From Mesonia aquimarina (GTDB taxonomy: Bacteria; Bacteroidota; Bacteroidia; Flavobacteriales; Flavobacteriaceae), in contig NZ_RCNV01000010.1 in the NCBI RefSeq assembly GCF_003667275.1, forward strand, positions 62,001-126,000: 64,000 bases of DNA, written 5' to 3'. Below are positions 16,577 through 25,539 of the stretch, piece by piece. The notes beneath the pieces are model-generated. The model had not been told where the DNA came from and did no database searches. It saw only the letters and a program-made list of their open reading frames with translations. A program made the position numbers and the translations under genes. Position 1 is the stretch's first letter. Every line of letters starts with the position of its first letter.

Positions 16577-18295
16577 CTACCTTAAATCAAGCTTATTTAA
16601 CAATGCACTTACATTTACTTTTTTAGAATTTAAGTAAGGATGAGAATAAAAGTTAAATTCTAAATTTTCAATAAATAAATCTAACTCTTGAATTGATGGT
16701 TCGTGTCGAAAATCACCACTATAGCCTCTCGGTATGTAAGGTATATTATTAGACTTTAAAGAACCATAAGTAAGAAAAATGACAGGTACAGATAACATCC
16801 ACGCATCTAAGCCTATAGTTGAATTTCTAGTTATAACAATGTCGGCATTATTAATTGCATCAGTTGATGATTTATCTAATTCTTCAAAATCTACACCTAG
16901 TTTGAGATAATCATTCTTCTTTGATCGAGGATGAAGTTTTAATTTCAAATCAAAATTATAATTTTCCGTCCATTTTTTCACAAGTTTTATCATCTCAACT
17001 TCTTCTTTAATAAAGATTGGTTGAGTAAAAAACATAACTTTCTTAATACTTTTCACCTTTATTTTTCTTTGTAAAGTTGCGTATTTTATATTGTTCAATA
17101 AGTCAAACTTACTGCTATAAGGCTTATTTACTTTTAAATGCTGATTGTATGTTTCCTCTTCTGTAAAAAAAAACTTATCTCCAAATACGAAATTACACTG
17201 TTCTATACCTTCCATTAGGGTAGTTTGTATTTGAACTGTTTCAATATTATTATATAATTTAACATAATACGGCTGAGGGGTTAGCATGTCAAAACAAAAT
17301 ATTTTTTTTGGTTTATTGCTAGATAAATCATTAAGAGTTTTTCGTAAAGTAAGACCTTGAGTTTCACTATAATATTGAAATACATAGACCTCTGGAAGAA
17401 GGTCATTTATAAAAACAGGTACCCCACAAAAAAAAGCTTTATTATTATTATTACTAAAAACTCTTTTATAAATATTAAAACTTACATCGCAAAATCTATT
17501 TATGATAGTAGCTAATTTTAAATTACCTTCAATAAAATTATAATCTCCAATTGTTTTTTTATAATATTTAAGATTTCTAAATGGGAAAATAGATGATTCA
17601 TTTACTAAAACAGAATAGTCCTTAACATTTAATATACCTCTAAAAGTTTCGAAAAATTGTGATTGAATTACACCTCTTGATAGAATCAAATTATGATTTA
17701 AAGATGTTATTTTCTTTACAAATAAAAAGTTATTAATTTTATATATTAACTGCTGAAAAAATTTGGATGATAAAAAAATAATTATTCTTAAATAAAATGA
17801 AAACTTAGCCTTTAAACTGTCATCTTTTTGAATTTTAATATTATTACAGCCTATACATCCTTCAAGATACTTTTTCAAATAAAAGGATAAGAAATATGAA
17901 GATTTATACAAAACATTTGTTTGACTTTCACCCTCTGCCTCTAATATTGAAATCTTTTTATTTTCGCAATATGAGACAAACAGTATGTCTATATTTTTTT
18001 CAATTTTTCTTTCGTCAAATATTAGATCAATTAAAGTAATCCACTTAAAAAGTGGAATAAAAAAAGAACGAAAGATAACAGGTTTATGAGCTTTTATATG
18101 TTCAAAACCAATAGAGTGTAAATCCTCAAAATAAGCATTAAACAAACGTAACGCTTTTGAGCGATCATAAAAAATATCATTTACATAATAAATATGTTTT
18201 TGAGGAATATTTTTTTCTAAAAAAACTACTTTTCCTTTAATATTCTTTTTATCTGTACCGTAAGTACCGTTAATATCTATTATTAATCTTTCCAT
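16577..18295 (-). CDS. Putative glycosyltransferase (GT-B-like, possible nonulosonate transferase)
   Basis: 572 residues, strongly A+T rich and Lys/Asn/Phe rich, unlike the surrounding sugar-nucleotide genes. No N-terminal family is recognised. The last 150 residues look like the donor domain of GT-B enzymes acting on activated nonulosonic acids or of polysialyltransferase-type proteins: VMFFTQPI, then LKLKLHPRSKKNDY (a K-x-HP motif), and ADIVITRNSTIGLDAWML followed by PVIFLTYG. An HP motif followed by a Ser/Thr motif is typical of CMP-sialic-acid-using transferases. Together with CMP-nonulosonate synthesis in the same operon, this makes it the best candidate to add that sugar. It overlaps the Wzy-like gene by 13 bases. 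Confidence 0.5.
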   Translation of the reverse strand: MERLIIDINGTYGTDKKNIKGKVVFLEKNIPQKHIYYVNDIFYDRSKALRLFNAYFEDLHSIGFEHIKAHKPVIFRSFFIPLFKWITLIDLIFDERKIEKNIDILFVSYCENKKISILEAEGESQTNVLYKSSYFLSFYLKKYLEGCIGCNNIKIQKDDSLKAKFSFYLRIIIFLSSKFFQQLIYKINNFLFVKKITSLNHNLILSRGVIQSQFFETFRGILNVKDYSVLVNESSIFPFRNLKYYKKTIGDYNFIEGNLKLATIINRFCDVSFNIYKRVFSNNNNKAFFCGVPVFINDLLPEVYVFQYYSETQGLTLRKTLNDLSSNKPKKIFCFDMLTPQPYYVKLYNNIETVQIQTTLMEGIEQCNFVFGDKFFFTEEETYNQHLKVNKPYSSKFDLLNNIKYATLQRKIKVKSIKKVMFFTQPIFIKEEVEMIKLVKKWTENYNFDLKLKLHPRSKKNDYLKLGVDFEELDKSSTDAINNADIVITRNSTIGLDAWMLSVPVIFLTYGSLKSNNIPYIPRGYSGDFRHEPSIQELDLFIENLEFNFYSHPYLNSKKVNVSALLNKLDLR

Positions 18296-19419
18296 TTGTT
18301 TAATCTAAAATAGTATAAATAACCTAATGAAATTGGTAATATAGACGTTACAAAGATTGCATAAGAAAAAAAAGATTCAAGAAAAACAAAAAATAGCGTT
18401 CCATAAGCAACTATATAATACTTACTTACACCCTTTTTATTAAACTTCAAAATCTCTCGAACCATAAAATAATAAAAAAACAATGTAAATATAATACCAT
18501 ATTTAAATATTAAACTTAATGGTGTAAAATGAATATTGGATACTTCTTTTTTCTCTCTACCTAAAAGAAGTTCAACTGAAACACCACAACCCTTACCCAA
18601 TATATAATCCCAAAAACCCATATCCGCAATAATGGCTTCAACTTCTGCATCACGACCTGAACTTATATTTTCGACGCCTTCATAAGTGTTTTTTGAATTT
18701 GTAAAATTTTCTAAAGTGCTATTAATTCTACCAACAGCTAAATTATCCGAATAATTAGAAAAAATAAAATTAACACCCATTATAATTACTAATAAAACAA
18801 GTAAGTACTTAAAAATATTTTTTCTTTTATATTTATATATAAACCACACAAAAGTTATAATTGCGCTTAATAGCTGTGATCTTTTACCGTATAACAGTAT
18901 GATAATAAAAGTCAAAATAAAAAACACACCTCCACTTTGCATATAAACGGAAAAAGGTAATTCTAAAGGCGGAAAAATAGCTATACGTCTTACACCTCCT
19001 GAATGAAAAATCAAATACACTATAGGTAACAAAATAAGACTGCCCCATAATGATATTTTTGAATAAAACTTAACATACTCTTTAAAGCTATTAACCTTCC
19101 AATATTGAGCGAAAATTAAAATTTTTGAAAAAAAGAAAAAGGGATTTGTAAAATCTGTTATATAGTGCCTAGATAATTCATTACCATTTAGTAGCCCAAC
19201 CACAACACTACAAATTAGTAATATAAACACAAGCCCAATAAGTTTATTCAACAAGTATCTATATCCATATAATATTATTATTAAATCTAAAATAGCACCA
19301 ATTACTAATAAAAAAAAAGTAGCTTGACTTGAATAAACTATCCTTAATGTACTTAAAATTATACCTAGTAAGCTGATAAATGGTATTAATTTGAGATAAA
19401 TTTTTATAAATTTATTCAT
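18283..19419 (-). CDS. wzy: O-antigen/capsule polymerase-like membrane protein (Wzy)
   Basis: 378 residues from the ATG at 19419; an ATG three codons earlier is possible. It has about ten hydrophobic segments, with a larger polar loop around residues 225-280 (SGRDAEVEAI and ILGKGCGVS), as in Wzy/WaaL-type polymerases. Sequence conservation in this family is low, so the call rests on topology and on its place directly after a flippase gene. It would join lipid-linked repeat units on the outer face of the inner membrane. It overlaps both neighbours, showing tight coupling. Very A+T rich. Confidence 0.7.
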   Translation of the reverse strand: MNKFIKIYLKLIPFISLLGIILSTLRIVYSSQATFFLLVIGAILDLIIILYGYRYLLNKLIGLVFILLICSVVVGLLNGNELSRHYITDFTNPFFFFSKILIFAQYWKVNSFKEYVKFYSKISLWGSLILLPIVYLIFHSGGVRRIAIFPPLELPFSVYMQSGGVFFILTFIIILLYGKRSQLLSAIITFVWFIYKYKRKNIFKYLLVLLVIIMGVNFIFSNYSDNLAVGRINSTLENFTNSKNTYEGVENISSGRDAEVEAIIADMGFWDYILGKGCGVSVELLLGREKKEVSNIHFTPLSLIFKYGIIFTLFFYYFMVREILKFNKKGVSKYYIVAYGTLFFVFLESFFSYAIFVTSILPISLGYLYYFRLNKWKD

Positions 19420-20656
19420 ATGAACCAATCAAAGTTTTATTTACAAATAAAGTTTTCCTAATAACCTCTAATGTTAATAAAAAAGAAATACACATTGGTA
19501 TATAAAATAATTCTATATCATTCATTAATATAATTGTAATTACGACGGCCAATATTATAACAGTTAAAGGAATTAAAGATTTTAAAAAATCTTTTTCTTT
19601 GTCTAATCCAATATATAACATGCCATAAGTAGAAAGTAAAATTACGAGTAATTTAATATAACAATTTAATGAAATATAAATTGCTAAATTCTCATAATCC
19701 TTAAAGATAAATAGTGTCACAAAACTAGAAACCAAATATACTAGACTTATAAAGGGTAATATTAGTAATAAAGCTAATTTTAATATTTTCCCCAAACGTT
19801 TTCTGAAATTTATATCATTTCTTATTCTTTCAATATATTGTGGGTAAAAATAAAAAACAACTGTTGTTATTCCTATATAAATTGCCATACCAACATAATC
19901 AGCCAGCTGATAACTACCCTTCAATTCTAAAGGAGCATCAATTCTGTTAATAACAAAACGGTCTGAAGTAAGTACTAAAGTTGTAAAACCACCTATTAAT
20001 GCTAATTTAACCCCTTCACTAATACTAAACAAAAGGGTGTTTTTTTTTGGTTTTTTAAGAATATTTTTAATAATATTCTTAAAAAATGAAAAACTATCTA
20101 CAAAATATAACATTACACAGAAACACATACTAAATGACCAAAAAACCATATAGGCAAACCAATTCTCAACAAAAAAGTAAACAAGAATCATCAGTATAAA
20201 CGAGTAAATCAGATTATTTTTATTGAGAATCCTAATATTATTGATCACTCTAAAATAGGTAGCAAAAAAACTACGCAACAATATTGCACTTGAAACAAGA
20301 GCAGTAAAAAAAAAGAATCTAGAATCAATCACTAAAAAAGACAATAAAAAATTCAATAAACAGACAACTAATATATATTGAAAATTAATCGTTATAAATG
20401 ATAATATATTGCCATTTTCCTTTAATCTACTATAATTTTTTATAATTACTTGATTTACGCCTAATGTAAGATAGTTTGCATATGTAACATATAAAAGTAT
20501 TGGTATAGCTTTTCCCATCTCTGAAGGCCCCACCTTACTCGCTATCAAAAAAGTAGTGATAGTTGTAATAGCTACTTCTAGATACTTTAAGATGGTAAAC
20601 CAGAAAGAGGGACTTGAAGTTAATAAATTTAATTTTTGCTTAAGAAATTGTGTCAT
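19412..20656 (-). CDS. wzx: Polysaccharide flippase (Wzx/PST type)
   Basis: 414 residues with about twelve hydrophobic segments evenly spaced, and the MOP-superfamily pattern of small polar motifs: VGPSEMGKAI in the first loop, FSISEGVKLALIGGF before a central helix, and LTSDRFVINR. It would move undecaprenyl-linked oligosaccharide units across the inner membrane. It is 12 bases downstream of the PseI-like gene and overlaps the polymerase gene by 17 bases (8 with the chosen polymerase start). Like its two downstream neighbours it is much richer in A+T than the sugar genes, a common sign of a serotype-specific cassette. Confidence 0.85.
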   Translation of the reverse strand: MTQFLKQKLNLLTSSPSFWFTILKYLEVAITTITTFLIASKVGPSEMGKAIPILLYVTYANYLTLGVNQVIIKNYSRLKENGNILSFITINFQYILVVCLLNFLLSFLVIDSRFFFFTALVSSAILLRSFFATYFRVINNIRILNKNNLIYSFILMILVYFFVENWFAYMVFWSFSMCFCVMLYFVDSFSFFKNIIKNILKKPKKNTLLFSISEGVKLALIGGFTTLVLTSDRFVINRIDAPLELKGSYQLADYVGMAIYIGITTVVFYFYPQYIERIRNDINFRKRLGKILKLALLLILPFISLVYLVSSFVTLFIFKDYENLAIYISLNCYIKLLVILLSTYGMLYIGLDKEKDFLKSLIPLTVIILAVVITIILMNDIELFYIPMCISFLLTLEVIRKTLFVNKTLIGSYE

Positions 20657-20668
20657 ATGCTATTTTTA

Positions 20669-21685
20669 CTACTCTATCAATCCCCAAAAAAAAGCAAGCC
20701 CCTTATCAATGTTTTTATTAACTTTTTCTCCAATAATATCCTTCATATACTTAGGATGCAAACCAAAACCCGGTCGTACAGAACGTACATTTTTTTCGGT
20801 AATAACTTCTCCTTTTTTAATATCCTCTGCGACATATAAAGAACGGGAAAAGGCTTTTCCTGCTTTCTGTTTTTCAGTCAGCTTATAGGTTTCTTGGCCT
20901 AAGGCTTTTTCTGCCATTCTAACTGCACTTACCATCTCCGTGAATTCCTGTTCGTCTAAAGAGAAACTCGCATCGGGCCCACCAATTGATTTATCTAAGA
21001 TAAAATGCTTTTCAATAACTTTAGCGCCTAAAGCTGTAGCGACTACAGTAACCGTGGTACCCAACGTATGGTCTGACAACCCTACTTTCACCCCGAAATC
21101 TTTTGCAAAGCGTTGCATCATTACTAAATTGGCTTCGTCAATAGGTGCCGGGTATGATGAAGTACACTTTAAGATGGTAATATCTTCGTTTCCTGCATTT
21201 CTACAGGTTTCTACGGCCAGTTTGATATCTTCATATTCCGCAATGCCGGTGGATATGATGATGGGTTTTCCTTTAGATGCCGCATATTCAATCAAGGGAA
21301 TATCGGTGATTTCAAATGAAGCTATCTTATAAATCGGATTATCTAAGTCTTCCAAAAAATCAACAGCAGTTTTATCAAAAGGAGAAGAAAAACAAATCAA
21401 ACCTTCTTCTTTAGCTACTTGAAAGAGCTCTGCTTGCCATTCCCAAGGCGTATAAGCTTTTTGATATAACTCATAGTATTTTTTACCATCCCAAATACTT
21501 CCAGAATTAATAATAAAATCCTCTTTATCAGAGTCTAAGGTAATCGTATCCGGGGTATAGGTTTGTAGTTTGATTGCATCCGCTCCGGTACGCTTAGCGG
21601 CTCTGATCGTTTTTTTCGCTATTTCTATATTTCCGCCGTGATTGGCAGATAATTCGGCTATAATAAATACAGAATCTTTTTTCAT
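20669..21685 (-). CDS. pseI: Pseudaminic acid synthase-like enzyme (PseI)
   Basis: 338 residues. The NeuB-type TIM barrel (about 1-245) carries IIAELSANHGGN, FSSPFD, CTSSYPAP, GLSDHT and IEKHFILDK; the C-terminal SAF/antifreeze-like domain (about 285-338) carries SLYVAEDIKKGE and VRPGFGLHP. It condenses phosphoenolpyruvate with a 6-deoxy hexose (6-deoxy-AltdiNAc in the standard route) to give the nine-carbon acid. The end GFGLHPKY and the SIWDGKKYYELY segment fit PseI better than NeuB or LegI. The gene overlaps the formyltransferase by four bases. Confidence 0.9.
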   Translation of the reverse strand: MKKDSVFIIAELSANHGGNIEIAKKTIRAAKRTGADAIKLQTYTPDTITLDSDKEDFIINSGSIWDGKKYYELYQKAYTPWEWQAELFQVAKEEGLICFSSPFDKTAVDFLEDLDNPIYKIASFEITDIPLIEYAASKGKPIIISTGIAEYEDIKLAVETCRNAGNEDITILKCTSSYPAPIDEANLVMMQRFAKDFGVKVGLSDHTLGTTVTVVATALGAKVIEKHFILDKSIGGPDASFSLDEQEFTEMVSAVRMAEKALGQETYKLTEKQKAGKAFSRSLYVAEDIKKGEVITEKNVRSVRPGFGLHPKYMKDIIGEKVNKNIDKGLAFFWGLIE

Positions 21686-22539
21686 ATTAATAATGCTCCT
21701 TTTTTTAATTTAATATTTCCTCTCATTGATATTACTTCTAGTACACCATTTGGTGTTTTGACCAATAAAGGGGTAGTAGATAGTATTCTTCCATTTTCCA
21801 TCGAATAGTCAAAACCATAATTTGAAAGTGACACTTCATCAATAGTAAGCCTCATATCCCCATAAAAAGTATATGCCCCGGGATATGGATTTGCTTGCGC
21901 TCTAACCCAATTAAAAATTCTTTTTCGCTGCCAGTTCCAATTAATTTGACCATCCGAAGGAGTCCGTTTACCGAAATAAGTAGCTTCATCTTCTTTTTGA
22001 CTCTTAAAGGTGATTGTTCCTTCTTTATATTTTGCAATTACTTTCTCTATTAGCGGAACATAGTGCTTATGGTATTTGACTAGCACATCATTTCCCGTAT
22101 CCTTTATATCAATCGGTATAACAACTTGTTCTATTATACTTCCTGTATCACAGCCTTCATCTATTACATGCGCCGTAATACCTGTTTGTTTCTCATCATT
22201 AATAATAGCCCAAACGTGGGGGGTGCGTCCTCTATATTTTGGTAATAAAGAACCATGTATATTAAAGGTTAAATCAGTTCCCATATTAATAACATCCTGT
22301 TCTATAATGAACAAATAATTAATTGATATTAGAACGTTACAAGTATTTTCTTTTATAAATTTTTTTGCTTTACCTTTCCTTGGGTTACCAATAAATACGG
22401 GTATGCTATTATTTCTACATAATTCTATGATACTGATCGATTTTGAATCTGTAAAAACAAAATTGACTGGGTATTTATCCACCAACTTTACTAATGTAGA
22501 ATAGCCTAAACCTCCACTACATAATATGCCTAATTTCAT
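21682..22539 (-). CDS. 10-formyl-THF-dependent sugar formyltransferase
   Basis: 285 residues. The formyltransferase core has the catalytic triad N93, H95 and D131 in FNIHGSLLPKYRGRTP and ITAHVIDEGCDTGSI. A C-terminal OB-like domain (about 195-285) resembles that of Fmt and ArnA/sugar N-formyltransferases (FNWVRAQANPYPGAYTF). The neighbours are all nonulosonic-acid genes and it overlaps both by four bases, so the likely substrate is an amino group on that sugar or its precursor; 7-N-formyl pseudaminic acid is known from other bacteria. Which nitrogen is formylated is not visible. Confidence 0.8.
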   Translation of the reverse strand: MKLGILCSGGLGYSTLVKLVDKYPVNFVFTDSKSISIIELCRNNSIPVFIGNPRKGKAKKFIKENTCNVLISINYLFIIEQDVINMGTDLTFNIHGSLLPKYRGRTPHVWAIINDEKQTGITAHVIDEGCDTGSIIEQVVIPIDIKDTGNDVLVKYHKHYVPLIEKVIAKYKEGTITFKSQKEDEATYFGKRTPSDGQINWNWQRKRIFNWVRAQANPYPGAYTFYGDMRLTIDEVSLSNYGFDYSMENGRILSTTPLLVKTPNGVLEVISMRGNIKLKKGALLI

Positions 22540-23096
22540 GGATTAATTTTACTGTGTATAATAACATCTATAAATTTCTCTTCAAATAAACAATGTTCTT
22601 TTAAAACGGCTTCTTTTTTATAGCTTTTTTTTTCAATTGCTTGGTATAGATGAGGTCTTAAATCAAATGCATAAACAAAAAGCTTATGCAGTTTTAGCTC
22701 TTTAAAAGCTACTTGTTCTAGTAAACTAAGATAGATCCCCCAATGTTTTTCAAATTCATTTTCCTCTAATTTGGTTTCCATAATAAAAGAGATCTCCGCA
22801 TTTTTATCTATCCAGTTGATATGCACTAAACCGCCATACCCAATACATTCATTATATTTTAAGTAGGAAAACAAGAGTTGATCAGGTTGCTCTTTTTCAA
22901 AAAGTTTAGCAACCACATTTAAGAAATAGTTTTCCTGACCCTCTTCTGTTAAAGGTTTTGCTTGCCGTAAATGATATAACTGTTCATTACGCCATTGCAT
23001 AATTTTAAAACGATCTTTATAACGAATGGGAACAATGGAATATTCTCTTTCAGTAAAAGTATTGTTATTTAAAGCCTTATACTTTGTCTCAAACAT
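22536..23096 (-). CDS. GNAT N-acetyltransferase of the nonulosonate block (PseH-like)
   Basis: 186 residues with a GNAT fold. It contains the strand YSIVPIRYKDR, the WRNEQLYHLRQ helix, CIGYGGLVHINWID (strands 2-4), and FVYAFDLRPHLYQAIEKKSYKKEA, which matches the C-terminal acetyl-CoA region. Members next to PseB/PseC genes acetylate the 4-amino group of UDP-4-amino-4,6-dideoxy-AltNAc. Here the presence of a formyltransferase immediately downstream raises the question of which acyl group is used. The gene starts at the base after the cytidylyltransferase stop region and overlaps the formyltransferase by ATGA. Confidence 0.7.
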   Translation of the reverse strand: MFETKYKALNNNTFTEREYSIVPIRYKDRFKIMQWRNEQLYHLRQAKPLTEEGQENYFLNVVAKLFEKEQPDQLLFSYLKYNECIGYGGLVHINWIDKNAEISFIMETKLEENEFEKHWGIYLSLLEQVAFKELKLHKLFVYAFDLRPHLYQAIEKKSYKKEAVLKEHCLFEEKFIDVIIHSKINP

Positions 23097-23933
23097 TTAT
23101 GTTGATCTTGAAATTATATTTTTTATTAAATAATTCGCTGTTTGGTTGTACTCTAACTTCTGAAGCACCTTAATTGCCTCCTGTGTTTCTGAATAAATAT
23201 CAATTTGTGCATTTTTCTGAAAGATATTTGTATTAGCTTTAAGTAACCAAGGAAAGTTAGCTTCAATGTATTTTACCAACTCCATACCCGAAATATTTTC
23301 ATCATCTCCTATTTGTAATAAAGCACTTGCTAGTAAAAAATCTTGTGCGGTATCTACCGTCAATCTATATCTTTCGTAATCAACATCAGTATTATAGCTG
23401 CCGGTCTTAAAACAATTTTCTCTTTTAAGAGGTAAAGTTACATGTTCTTTATCTGATTCTGATTGTATATACTTTTCAGATTCTACTAAAGTATCCCCTT
23501 TTATCACTTCAACATTCATTCCTAAGGGTAAACCCTTAGTATACACATAGTCTAATTGGTTACTAACCAAATAACTTATAGCTTTCTCAATATAATTAAG
23601 GTCTAGAAAAGGATTGTCAGCTGTTAACCTTACAATGACATCGTAACTACTATTCTTTTGAATAGCAAGAAATCTGCTTAAAACATTTTTTTCGTCTCCA
23701 CGAAAGCACAAAATTTTCTTTTCTTTACAAAATGACTCTATTTGATCATTTTCAGGATTAACCGATGTAGCAACGATAATATCTCCATCAATATTTTTTA
23801 AGTTATCTACAATTCTTTCTAAAATTGAACGTCCCTTAACTAAAGGTATCGGCATTAAGACCTTTCCCGGTAATCGCTCAGACTTCATTCTGGCCTGGAT
23901 GATATAGGCTATTTTAGTTACTTGCTTGTCCAT
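23097..23933 (-). CDS. SpsF-like cytidylyltransferase (CMP-nonulosonate synthetase)
   Basis: 278 residues. The N-terminal nucleotide-binding part begins IIQARMKSERLPGKVL, the substrate Arg/Lys loop of this superfamily, and continues with RLTADNPFLD. This is the COG1861 (SpsF) branch known from the Bacillus spore-coat polysaccharide operon and from many nonulosonate loci, rather than classical PseF/NeuA. It would activate the nine-carbon acid with CTP to CMP-sugar. The C-terminal 70 residues are a less conserved helical extension. It overlaps the SDR gene by 16 bases. Confidence 0.8.
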   Translation of the reverse strand: MDKQVTKIAYIIQARMKSERLPGKVLMPIPLVKGRSILERIVDNLKNIDGDIIVATSVNPENDQIESFCKEKKILCFRGDEKNVLSRFLAIQKNSSYDVIVRLTADNPFLDLNYIEKAISYLVSNQLDYVYTKGLPLGMNVEVIKGDTLVESEKYIQSESDKEHVTLPLKRENCFKTGSYNTDVDYERYRLTVDTAQDFLLASALLQIGDDENISGMELVKYIEANFPWLLKANTNIFQKNAQIDIYSETQEAIKVLQKLEYNQTANYLIKNIISRST

Positions 23934-24712
23934 CCGCCGTCAATTATGATATTCTGCCCTGTCATATAACTTGAAGCATTAGAGGCCAATAGCACAAATG
24001 CTCCTATTAAGTCTTCGGGTAATCCTACTCTATTTAAAAAAGTATTGTTGGCTAAGCGTTTCTCAAAATCAGAATCACTATTTTTTACATAAGTCGAAGG
24101 AAATGGACCGGGAGTGATTGCATTTACATTTATATTATACTTCCCTAAATAAGAAGCATAATATTTAGTCAATTGAAGCACTCCTGCTTTTGCAGCTCCA
24201 TAATGCGGTGGGTTCAAAAAATCTGGTGATTCATCATACAATTTAAAATCTGGTGCAACTACTCCATACATTGAGGACACATTAATAATTTTTCCTCTTT
24301 TTTTATTTTTGAAATATGGTATAATTTCTCTTATACACCTGAACACTGAATTTAATGTTCCGTCTATACCATGCATAAAATCTTCATCGGTCATATGTTC
24401 TGGAGATTGACCTCTTGAATAAAATGCATTATTTATTAAAACATCTATTTTATTTTCTGTCTGATATATTTTCTTAAAAGCTTCCTTGATTGTTAAAGTT
24501 TGGCTTATATCACAATCAACAAAGAAAATATTTTTATGATTAAATTTAACTTCAAATTTTTCTTTATTTCGTGCCAATACATAAACTTTAGCCCCCAACT
24601 GAGCATAATATTTTACTGTTGCTTCCCCTAAATATCCATAACCGCCAGTAAATAAAATCACCTTATCCTTAATATCAAAAATATCTCCCATTTTTATTTT
24701 GATTTTAGCCAA
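23918..24712 (-). CDS. SDR-family oxidoreductase (PtmA-like)
   Basis: 264 residues; an internal ATG at codon 8 would also serve. It is a classical short-chain dehydrogenase: TGGYGYLG nucleotide loop (about 20-27), NNAFYSRG (from the NNAG motif), NVSSMYG with the catalytic Ser, HYGAAKAG with the Tyr-x3-Lys pair, and a C-terminal YMTGQNIIIDGG. Related genes (PtmA) occur in Campylobacter flagellar glycosylation loci. It may set a stereocentre or oxidation state in a modified pseudaminic acid. The standard Pse route needs no SDR at this step, so it points to a derivative. Confidence 0.8.
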   Translation of the reverse strand: MAKIKIKMGDIFDIKDKVILFTGGYGYLGEATVKYYAQLGAKVYVLARNKEKFEVKFNHKNIFFVDCDISQTLTIKEAFKKIYQTENKIDVLINNAFYSRGQSPEHMTDEDFMHGIDGTLNSVFRCIREIIPYFKNKKRGKIINVSSMYGVVAPDFKLYDESPDFLNPPHYGAAKAGVLQLTKYYASYLGKYNINVNAITPGPFPSTYVKNSDSDFEKRLANNTFLNRVGLPEDLIGAFVLLASNASSYMTGQNIIIDGGWTSK

Positions 24713-25539
24713 TTTGATGGCATTATTATTTTTTCATATAGTTTAGTTTCTAGCTTGGGTAACGTATTTACTTTACTTGCCTTTATACCTTCTACATTTT
24801 CTCTTAATTGTTTTACATCATTCACCCCTATATTTACTACATCAATAAACTGTTTTTCTAAAGCATAGTGTAATAATTGTTGTGCTAAATCATCTTGTTG
24901 CTGTAATCTACTTAGTAATGGTTTTATATCATTAAAGTAATCACTCAATGTATGCGGATTGCAAAAAAACAAGCCCTGTAAAAAAGCTGAACGGCTATGC
25001 ACCTCTACATTTTCTTTTTTTAATTGTTTGAGTAACTTTTCAAACCTTGTGTCAAAATAATTATAAGGTACTTGTACTATATCTAAAGCTATATTGTTTT
25101 TTAATACCTGTTCTAATTCTTCAACGGTATTAAAAGAAGCTCCTATTTTTTTTACTTTACCTTCCTCTTTAAACTTTAATAAGGTTTTCCAGTTTTTTTT
25201 TTCATCAGCAATTAAATCTAAAGGTCTATGAGCAAGATATCCGTGAAAACTGGGTATATTTAGTCTAGTTAATGAGCTTAAAAATTGGTCCGATAAACTA
25301 GTTTTATTGGGAATGTACTTAGATATCACCTTAAATGAAGAAAGGTTAAACTTACCTAGAACCTCTTCTGCATCACCATACGCATACGCAGTATCTACAT
25401 ATTGTATTCTTGATATTTCTGCAAACTGAATAATTTTTTCAACCTCACTTAATGTGGTTTTTCCACTCGTATTTGAAATCCCGTAATTAGTACCAAACTG
25501 AACAGTTCCTAAACCTATTTTATTTATTAAAGTACTCAT
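24694..25539 (-). CDS. Aldo/keto reductase of the nonulosonate block
   Basis: 281 residues. TIM-barrel aldo/keto reductase pattern: GLGTVQFGTNYG, the catalytic Asp and Tyr in VDTAYAYGDAEEVLG, Lys in FKVISKYI, and His in YLAHRPLD. C-terminal residues (NIGVNDVKQLREN) bind the cofactor phosphate. Genes of this type sit beside PseC/SpsF homologues in many Bacteroidota and Firmicutes loci, but their reaction is not established. Overlaps the aminotransferase by 20 bases and the SDR by 19, so expression is coupled. Confidence 0.8.
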   Translation of the reverse strand: MSTLINKIGLGTVQFGTNYGISNTSGKTTLSEVEKIIQFAEISRIQYVDTAYAYGDAEEVLGKFNLSSFKVISKYIPNKTSLSDQFLSSLTRLNIPSFHGYLAHRPLDLIADEKKNWKTLLKFKEEGKVKKIGASFNTVEELEQVLKNNIALDIVQVPYNYFDTRFEKLLKQLKKENVEVHSRSAFLQGLFFCNPHTLSDYFNDIKPLLSRLQQQDDLAQQLLHYALEKQFIDVVNIGVNDVKQLRENVEGIKASKVNTLPKLETKLYEKIIMPSNWLKSK

